DNA from: Thermus scotoductus DSM 8553 | GTDB lineage: Bacteria; Deinococcota; Deinococci; Deinococcales; Thermaceae | Reading direction: 5' to 3' | Assembly: GCF_000381045.1 (NCBI RefSeq) | Contig: NZ_KB905735.1 | Coordinates: forward strand, 1 to 64,000 | Length of the DNA stretch: 64,000 bases | Part shown: one piece after another, positions 58,882-64,000 of the stretch | Numbering within the stretch: the first letter of the stretch is position 1 | Layout of the letters: every line of letters begins with the position of its first letter | Position numbers and translations under genes: made by a program | Notes under the pieces: model-generated | Seen by the model: only the letters and a program-made list of their open reading frames with translations | Databases searched by the model: none | Told to the model about the DNA's origin: nothing

Positions 58882-59916
58882 TTAGTAGGCCTTCTTGCCT
58901 TGGGCTTCCCGCAGGCGCTGGTGAGCCTCCTTAAAGCCCACCAGCTTCCGGCTTTCCTCATCGTAGAGGTGCATGTCGGCGAAGGCGATTTTGAAGGCAT
59001 CCTTGAGGGTAACCGTGGGGGCCACCTTGACCAGGTCCACCTCCTCCTGCACCTTGGGCAGGAGGTAGTTGGGGATCTTGGGGGCCAGGTGGTGGATGTG
59101 GTGGAAGCCGATGTTCCCGGTGAGCCACTGGAGCACCTTGGGGAGCTTCAGGTAGGTGCTTCCCTCCATGGCCGCCTTCAAGTGCTCCCAGCGAGGGTTG
59201 TGCTCCCAGTAGACATCCTCAAACTGGTGCTGCACGTAGAAGAGGAAGATGCCGATCATTCCCGCCAGGTACTGGATGGGCAGGTAGACGAAGAGGAGGG
59301 TCTTAACCCCGAAGAAGGCCACGATTCCGGCCAGCAGAAGGGCTAGGAAAAGGTTGGTGAGGGCCACGGAGTTGCGCACAGAAGGCTTGTCCGAGCCGTA
59401 GCCCAGAGGAAGCCGGTAGGAGAGCATAAAGACGTAGATGGGCCCCAGGAAGAACATGATCCAGGGGTTCCGGTAAAGGCGGTACTTGAGCCTGTCCCAG
59501 GGGCTGGCCTTGAGGTACTCCTCCAGGGTCATGGTGTAGATGTCCCCCACCCCCCGTTTGTCCAGGTTGCCGCTGGTGGCGTGGTGCCGGGCGTGGGATA
59601 GCTGCCAGTGGTGGTAGGGAACGAGGGTCAAGACCCCGGCGAGGAAGCCCAGGAGGTCGTTCATCCACTTCTTGGGGAAGAAGGAGCCGTGACCGGCGTC
59701 GTGCTGGAGGATGAAGAGGCGCACCAGGAAGAGGGCGGCCAGGGCGTCTAAGGCCAGGGTAAGGAAGAGGGAGACCGAAAGGGCCCGGTGGGCCAGGTAG
59801 AAGAGGAGGAGGAGGGGGAGGAGGGTGTTCGCCACCTGGCGGAGGCTTCTGGCCACGTTGGGCTTGGTATAGGGCTTAATAAGGGGGATCCAGTCCCTGG
59901 GTTCTATCTTTTTCAT
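58882..59916 (-). CDS. Membrane fatty acid desaturase
   Basis: 344-aa di-iron membrane enzyme from the ATG at 59916 (an earlier start at 59946 adds 10 residues). Three His boxes are visible: HDAGH near residue 72, HARHH near 108 and HHIHH near 270. Four or more membrane helices surround them. It would introduce double bonds into acyl chains. A carotenoid-modifying relative is possible, since the boxes are shared. The C-terminal region ends with a Lys-rich tail. Confidence 0.85.
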   Translation of the reverse strand: MKKIEPRDWIPLIKPYTKPNVARSLRQVANTLLPLLLLFYLAHRALSVSLFLTLALDALAALFLVRLFILQHDAGHGSFFPKKWMNDLLGFLAGVLTLVPYHHWQLSHARHHATSGNLDKRGVGDIYTMTLEEYLKASPWDRLKYRLYRNPWIMFFLGPIYVFMLSYRLPLGYGSDKPSVRNSVALTNLFLALLLAGIVAFFGVKTLLFVYLPIQYLAGMIGIFLFYVQHQFEDVYWEHNPRWEHLKAAMEGSTYLKLPKVLQWLTGNIGFHHIHHLAPKIPNYLLPKVQEEVDLVKVAPTVTLKDAFKIAFADMHLYDEESRKLVGFKEAHQRLREAQGKKAY

Positions 59917-59979
59917 CTTTACCCCGTGCCCGGGAGCACGCCCCATTCTCCCCGGGGCCAGGGTGAGAGGGGTGAGAGG

Positions 59980-60438
59980 CTACCTCGGCCTAAGGCGCTC
60001 CTCCGAGTCCAAAAGGAGGGTGACGGGGCCGTCGTTCACCAGGTGGACCCGCATGTGGGCCCCGTAGATGCCGGTTTCCACGTGCACGCCCTGTTCCAAG
60101 AATGCCTCTATGGCGGCCTCGTAGAGCCTTTTCCCCACATCGGGGGGTGCGGCCTTGATAAAGGAGGGGCGGTTGCCCTTGCGGGTGTCGGCGTATAGGG
60201 TGAACTGGCTCACTAAAAGCACCTCCCCCCCCACCTCCTTGAGGGACCGGTTCATCTTGCCGGCTTCGTCCTGGAAGATGCGCAAGCTTACGATCTTGCG
60301 GGCCAGGTAGTGGGCGTCCTCCACGGTGTCCTTTTGCCCCACCCCCAGGAGGACCAGAAGCCCGAGGCCGATCCTCCCCACCTCCTCGCCCTCCACCTCC
60401 ACGAAGGCCTCGGTGACCCGTTGCACCACCGCCCGCAT
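59980..60438 (-). CDS. dtd: D-aminoacyl-tRNA deacylase
   Basis: 152-aa homodimeric quality-control enzyme that removes D-amino acids, and glycine mischarged on tRNA-Ala. [17 protein letters not shown] near the start, [17 protein letters not shown] near residues 77-93 and the NDGPVT motif near 137 (usual NxGPxT) are diagnostic. It starts 3 nt after the DegV gene stop. Confidence 0.95.
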   Translation of the reverse strand: MRAVVQRVTEAFVEVEGEEVGRIGLGLLVLLGVGQKDTVEDAHYLARKIVSLRIFQDEAGKMNRSLKEVGGEVLLVSQFTLYADTRKGNRPSFIKAAPPDVGKRLYEAAIEAFLEQGVHVETGIYGAHMRVHLVNDGPVTLLLDSEERLRPR

Positions 60439-60441
60439 GCT

Positions 60442-61284
60442 TCACCCCCTGGGCCCGGCGAAGAGGGCCACGGTGCCCGGGCCCGCGTGGACGCTCACCG
60501 CAGCCCCTGCCCGCAAGGTGCCCAAGACCTCCACGCCTTCCGCCCTCAGGGCCTCGCCCAAGGTCCTGGCGCCCTCCGGGTTGCCCGCATGGGCCAGGTA
60601 AACGAGTCCCCCATCCGGGAAGTCCCGGCGGAAGAGCTCCACCAGCCTGCGCAGGCCCTCCTTGAAGCCCCGCACCCGGGGGCCAGCCAGGACCCGGCCC
60701 CCCTTGACCTCCAGCACCGGAAGGATGCTGAGAAGCCCGCCCATGAACCTCTGCAGGCCGGAGATCCGCCCGGAGCGGTGCAGGTAGATAAGGGTTTCGG
60801 GGAGGACATAGCCCCGCACCCTCTCCCGGTAGGGGGCAACGGCTTCCTCCAGGTGTTCCCAGGCCACCCCTCTTATCAGAAGCCGGCGGGCTTCCTCCAG
60901 CACCAAGAGGAGGCCCCCGTTCAGGGACCAGGAGTCCAGCACCTTGACCCTTTCCCCGAACTCCCGGGCCACCGCCATGGCGGTGGCCACGGTTCCCGAG
61001 AGGTGGCCGGACACGTGGACGGAAAGAACCCGCTCGTGGGTTTGCAGTAGGGTTTCATAGGTGGAGCGCAGGTCCTCGAGGGCCACCTGGCTGGTGGAAA
61101 GCCGCTCCCCTCGGCGCAGGAGGTCTAGGACCTCCTCGTCGGTGATGTCCAGCTGGTCGCGGAGGGTTCTATTCCCCCAGATCACCTGCTGGGGCACCAC
61201 GTGAATGCCCTGTTTTAAGGCCTCTTCGGGGCACAGGCCTAAGGTGGAGTCGGCCACGAAGGCTACTTTAGAGGCTGTAGGCAT
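60442..61284 (-). CDS. DegV-family fatty acid-binding protein, second copy
   Basis: 280-aa DegV protein. KVAFVADSTLGLCPEEALKQG near the start, the TSQVALEDLRSTYETLL motif with Ser near residue 62, and SVHVSGHLSGTVATAMA near 83. In firmicutes such proteins bind fatty acids for phosphorylation by the FakA kinase. Its start overlaps the preceding DegV gene by 17 nt. Divergent enough from its neighbour to be an old duplicate. Confidence 0.87.
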   Translation of the reverse strand: MPTASKVAFVADSTLGLCPEEALKQGIHVVPQQVIWGNRTLRDQLDITDEEVLDLLRRGERLSTSQVALEDLRSTYETLLQTHERVLSVHVSGHLSGTVATAMAVAREFGERVKVLDSWSLNGGLLLVLEEARRLLIRGVAWEHLEEAVAPYRERVRGYVLPETLIYLHRSGRISGLQRFMGGLLSILPVLEVKGGRVLAGPRVRGFKEGLRRLVELFRRDFPDGGLVYLAHAGNPEGARTLGEALRAEGVEVLGTLRAGAAVSVHAGPGTVALFAGPRG

Positions 61285-62110
61285 AGAACCCGTAGGCTCC
61301 GGGGCCGATGTGGCTGGCGATCACCGCCCCCAGCTCGCTCGCCAGGGCTTCCTCCACCGGCAGGCCCGAAGAGAGGACCATTTCCTTCAGTTCCCTGACC
61401 GCACCCTCCTCGGCGCTATAGAGGAAGAAGGCCCGGATATGTTCCCTTCCCCTGGCCCAGGCTTGGAAGTCCTTTAGGATTTCCTCCTTAGCCTTCCTTT
61501 CCCCCCGGGCCCGGCCCGCCGCCTCCGCCCGGCCCTCCTTTACGGTCAGGATGGGCTTGATGCCCAGGAGGGTACCCAACAGGGCCTGGGCCCCGCCGAT
61601 CCGCCCGCCCCGCTTTAAAAACTCCAGGGTGGCCACGCTGAAGCGCACGAAGTGATCCTGGCGGATGCGCTCAAGCTCGCGGATGACCTCGGGCAGGGCC
61701 TGGCCTGCTTGCAAGAGCTCGTGGGCCCGCAGGAGCATCATGCCTATCCCCAAGGAAGCGGCCTGGCTGTCAAAGACGGTGATCCGCTCCGGAAAGTTTT
61801 GCGCCGCAAGAAGGGCGGACTGCACGGTGCCCGAGAGTTTGGCCGAGATGTGGATGGAAAGCACGTGGTCGGCCTCCTGCAGGGCCTCCTGGTAGGCTCG
61901 CTGGAAATCCTCAGGGGAAGGCTGGCTGGTGGTGGGAAAGGCCTCCCCCTCCCGCACCTTCTTGAAGATCTCCTCGGGGGTGATCTCCTCCCAGTCCCTG
62001 TAGATGCGTCCTCCCAGGTTCACGTAAAGGGGCACCACCCTTACCCCCAGGCGTTCCCTTAAGGCCCTGGGTAGGTCAGAGGTGGAGTCGGTGATCAAGG
62101 CTACCTTCAT
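61268..62110 (-). CDS. DegV-family fatty acid-binding protein, first copy
   Basis: 280-aa DegV protein from the ATG at 62110, which has AGGAGGAG just upstream. A longer reading from 62203 adds 31 unrelated residues. VALITDSTSDLPRALRERLG at residues 3-22, FPTTSQPSPEDFQRAYQEAL near 58 with the conserved TSQ, and SIHISAKLSGTVQSALLA near 82. Tandem with a second DegV, then dtd, all on the same strand. No FakA-like kinase is in this window. Confidence 0.88.
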   Translation of the reverse strand: MKVALITDSTSDLPRALRERLGVRVVPLYVNLGGRIYRDWEEITPEEIFKKVREGEAFPTTSQPSPEDFQRAYQEALQEADHVLSIHISAKLSGTVQSALLAAQNFPERITVFDSQAASLGIGMMLLRAHELLQAGQALPEVIRELERIRQDHFVRFSVATLEFLKRGGRIGGAQALLGTLLGIKPILTVKEGRAEAAGRARGERKAKEEILKDFQAWARGREHIRAFFLYSAEEGAVRELKEMVLSSGLPVEEALASELGAVIASHIGPGAYGFYAYSL

Positions 62111-62209
62111 ATCTCCTCCTTGTGCTCCCGGACAAGATACCACAGGCTTGTGGTGTAGTGTACCGGGCTTGTTGCTGGAAGAGGGGCTTTCTGCTAGGGT
62201 CAAGGGTAT

Positions 62210-63775
62210 ATGTGGCGGGTCCTGGTTTCCGACGAGATGCGGCTTGGGGATGTGAAGTACCCAGGGGTGCTTTTGGACTACCGGCCGGGGATCGGGCGGG
62301 AGGAGCTTTTGGAGATCATCCCCGCCTACGATGCCCTCATCACCCGGAGCCGAACCCAGGTGGATGCTGAGCTACTGAAGCGGGGCAAGCGGCTCAAGGT
62401 GGTGGGACGGGGCGGGGTAGGCGTGGACAACGTGGACCTCGAGGCGGCAAGCCGCCTGGGCATCCTGGTGGTCAACGTTCCCGAGGCCAACACCCGCTCG
62501 GCGGCGGAGCTGGCCTTTGGTCTTCTCTTGGCGGCGGCCCGGGGCATCGCCCTTTCCGACCGCAAGATCCGCGCCGGGGAGTGGGACCGGAAGTTCCTGG
62601 GCCTGGAGCTTAAGGGGAAAACCCTGGGCATCGTCGGCCTGGGGAGGATCGGAAGCCAGGTGGCCCGCTTCGCCAAGGGGTTTGAGATGCGGGTCTTGGC
62701 CTACGACCCCTACATCCCCCGGACCCGGGCGGAGAGCCTGGGAGTGGAGCTCCTGGAGGACCTTTCCGACCTCCTCCGTCAGAGCCACTTCCTCACCGTC
62801 CACACCCCCCTCACCGAGGAAACCTGGGGGATGATCGGGAGGAGGGAACTCTACCTCCTCCCCCGGGGGGCGGTGGTGGTGAACGCCGCCAGAGGGGGCA
62901 TCGTGGACGAGAAGGCCCTGTTGGAGGTGTTGGAGGAAGGCCACCTGTTCGCCGCGGGTCTGGACGTGTTTGCCCAGGAGCCTCCTCCCAAGGACCACCC
63001 GCTTCTTAACCACCCGAAGGTGGTCCTCACCGCCCACCTGGGGGCCAACACCTTTGAGGCCCAGGACCGGGTGGGGGAGGCGGTTTTGGAGCGGGTGGTG
63101 CGCACCCTGGAGGGGGATCTTTCCTATGCCCTGAACACCGGGTTTGATCCCGAGGCCCTCGAGGCCCTGAGGGGATTCCTGCCCCTGGGGGAGGCGTTGG
63201 GGAAGCTTCTTGCCCAGATCACCCGGGGCCGGCCCGAGGTGCTGGAGGTAAGCTTCCTGGGCCGGTTTGAAAAGGACCCCGAGCCCGTGGCCAGTGCCGT
63301 GGCCAAGGGCTTCCTCTCCCGGGTGCTGGGGGAGGAGATGGTGAACCTGGTTTCCGCCAGGCCCCTCCTTAAGGACCGGGGCATCCGGCTCGTCACCCGC
63401 AGGCAGGAGGAGGCGGGGGAGTACACCAGGCTTCTGGAGGTGCGCCTTGCCACCGACCAGGAGGAGCGCCGGGCCCGCGGGGTGGTGATGGCGGGTAAGC
63501 CCCGCCTGGTGGGCATCGACGACTATGCCCTCGAGGTGGTGCCGGAGGGGTACATGCTGGTCTGCGTCAACTACGACCGGCCGGGGGTGGTGGGCCAGGT
63601 GGGAACCCTCCTGGGCGAGGCCGGGGTCAACATCGCCGGGATGCAATTGGGCCGGGATGTGCCGGGGGGAAGGGCCCTTTTTGTTCTCACCGTGGACGAG
63701 AAGCCAAGCCCGGAGGTGCTGGAGGCCCTTAGGGCCCTCCCCGTGCTGGAACGGGTGGACCTGGCGGAGGTTTAG
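62210..63775 (+). CDS. serA: D-3-phosphoglycerate dehydrogenase
   Basis: 521-aa NAD-dependent enzyme of serine synthesis, the long form. Substrate lobe with RSRTQVDAELLKRG, NAD loop LGIVGLGRIGSQVARFAKG near residue 140, and PRGAVVVNAARGGIVDE near 218-234 with the catalytic Arg. Then HPKVVLTAHLGANTFEAQ near 265 with the catalytic His. Intervening (ASB) domain at about 310-450, and ACT domain at the end (VNYDRPGVVGQVGTLLGEAGVNIAGMQLGR) for allosteric serine binding. Full length. Confidence 0.95.
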   Translation: MWRVLVSDEMRLGDVKYPGVLLDYRPGIGREELLEIIPAYDALITRSRTQVDAELLKRGKRLKVVGRGGVGVDNVDLEAASRLGILVVNVPEANTRSAAELAFGLLLAAARGIALSDRKIRAGEWDRKFLGLELKGKTLGIVGLGRIGSQVARFAKGFEMRVLAYDPYIPRTRAESLGVELLEDLSDLLRQSHFLTVHTPLTEETWGMIGRRELYLLPRGAVVVNAARGGIVDEKALLEVLEEGHLFAAGLDVFAQEPPPKDHPLLNHPKVVLTAHLGANTFEAQDRVGEAVLERVVRTLEGDLSYALNTGFDPEALEALRGFLPLGEALGKLLAQITRGRPEVLEVSFLGRFEKDPEPVASAVAKGFLSRVLGEEMVNLVSARPLLKDRGIRLVTRRQEEAGEYTRLLEVRLATDQEERRARGVVMAGKPRLVGIDDYALEVVPEGYMLVCVNYDRPGVVGQVGTLLGEAGVNIAGMQLGRDVPGGRALFVLTVDEKPSPEVLEALRALPVLERVDLAEV

Positions 63776-63893
63776 CCCAGGAGACGGGCACGCTTTTCCT
63801 TCGGCTTTGTGGCCTGGCTAAAGGGGTGGGTTTGGGTGAGACAACAGGCACGAGCAGCTTGAATCGTGAAGCAAAGCACTAACGCTTGGGGTG

Positions 63894-64000
63894 CTAACGC
63901 TTTTTCCCGAACCCGTAGACCAGTTCCTCCCCCTTGCGCACCACCAGGAGGATGGCGGACCGGCCCAGGCTGTCCTTGAGGAGGTAAAGGCTTCGCACCT
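63894..64000 (-). CDS. C-terminal end of an unrecognised protein (partial)
   Basis: The minus strand shows 34 residues before a TAG at 63896, reading VRSLYLLKDSLGRSAILLVV and ending GEELVYGFGKKR. It runs off the window edge and I cannot assign a family. The alternating beta-like pattern suggests a folded domain end. A GTG at 63998 could even be its start. Convergent with serA, 118 nt away. That gap holds a doubled CTAACGCTT but no clear terminator. Confidence 0.4.
   Translation of the reverse strand, partial: VRSLYLLKDSLGRSAILLVVRKGEELVYGFGKKR

Noticed and set aside
63840-63893. Doubled CTAACGCTT and a 5-bp AGCAC/GTGCT pairing after serA
   Set aside because: The stem is too short to call a terminator and the direct repeat is only 9 bp.

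Overview
The window looks like a chromosomal segment of a Thermus species. The sequence is very GC rich. It carries a three-subunit ba3-type cytochrome c oxidase operon whose subunit I (562 aa) and subunit II (168 aa) have metal ligands at the numbering used for Thermus thermophilus. It also encodes a nearly T. thermophilus-type L-lactate dehydrogenase, and many genes have a -10 box only 6-9 nt upstream of the start codon, as expected for the leaderless transcripts common in Thermus. No CRISPR array, rRNA, prophage or complete insertion sequence was seen. No stretch longer than 300 bases lacks a gene.

Layout. 1-6.9 kb (minus): end of a possible transposase, then a branched-chain amino-acid-type ABC operon (binding protein, livH, livF, livG, an acyl-CoA synthetase, livM) under one clear promoter. 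6.9-10 kb: a lyase of the argininosuccinate lyase superfamily, a sugar epimerase, a small membrane protein and a thioredoxin-like protein. 10.1-13.4 kb: a Ca2+-type P-ATPase, a chimeric remnant of a CBS-domain gene and a Na+/Ca2+ exchanger gene, and a universal stress protein. 13.4-17.6 kb (minus): rpsO-pnp-rnj RNA-turnover cluster. 17.7-21.7 kb (minus): cbaD-B-A oxidase operon followed by a CbaX-like assembly factor and a frameshifted MFS transporter. 21.9-23 kb: mglB-mglA polarity switch. 23-32 kb (plus): peptidase, ureohydrolase, hydrolase, then efp-accB-accC-asp23-nusB-folD-PAP2-like. 32-34 kb: membrane Fe-S oxidoreductase. 34-37.7 kb: methyltransferase, a shrunken TerC gene, an esterase, ldh and a DUF1517 protein. 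37.8-41.4 kb: lon and bshA. 41.5-45.6 kb (minus): a tightly overlapping MoxR ATPase - MNT nucleotidyltransferase - HEPN - VWA operon. 45.8-49.4 kb: hslV-hslU-TPR, an fdhD remnant and tatA. 49.4-49.7 kb: tRNA-Pro, tRNA-Gly and tRNA-Arg. 49.9-54.3 kb: BMP-type nucleoside ABC transporter. 54.4-64 kb: aminotransferase, Nudix, YqeY, purH, a MazEF-type pair, a fatty acid desaturase, dtd, two tandem DegV proteins and serA.

Main points of interest. (i) The MoxR-MNT-HEPN-VWA operon places a HEPN/MNT toxin-antitoxin-like pair between an AAA ATPase and its VWA partner. (ii) Four genes look recently decayed: the CBS/CaCA chimera, the MFS gene with a one-base frameshift, TerC with an internal in-frame deletion, and fdhD lacking its N-terminal half and an internal block. 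(iii) An exact 15-bp tandem duplication copies the ldh start codon, at the edge of an ldh-DUF1517 block that looks compositionally different and may be transferred. (iv) Inverted repeats sit on the cba, liv, P-ATPase and tatA/tRNA promoters and over the start of a small membrane protein gene. All family assignments come from reading motifs by eye; no database search was run.
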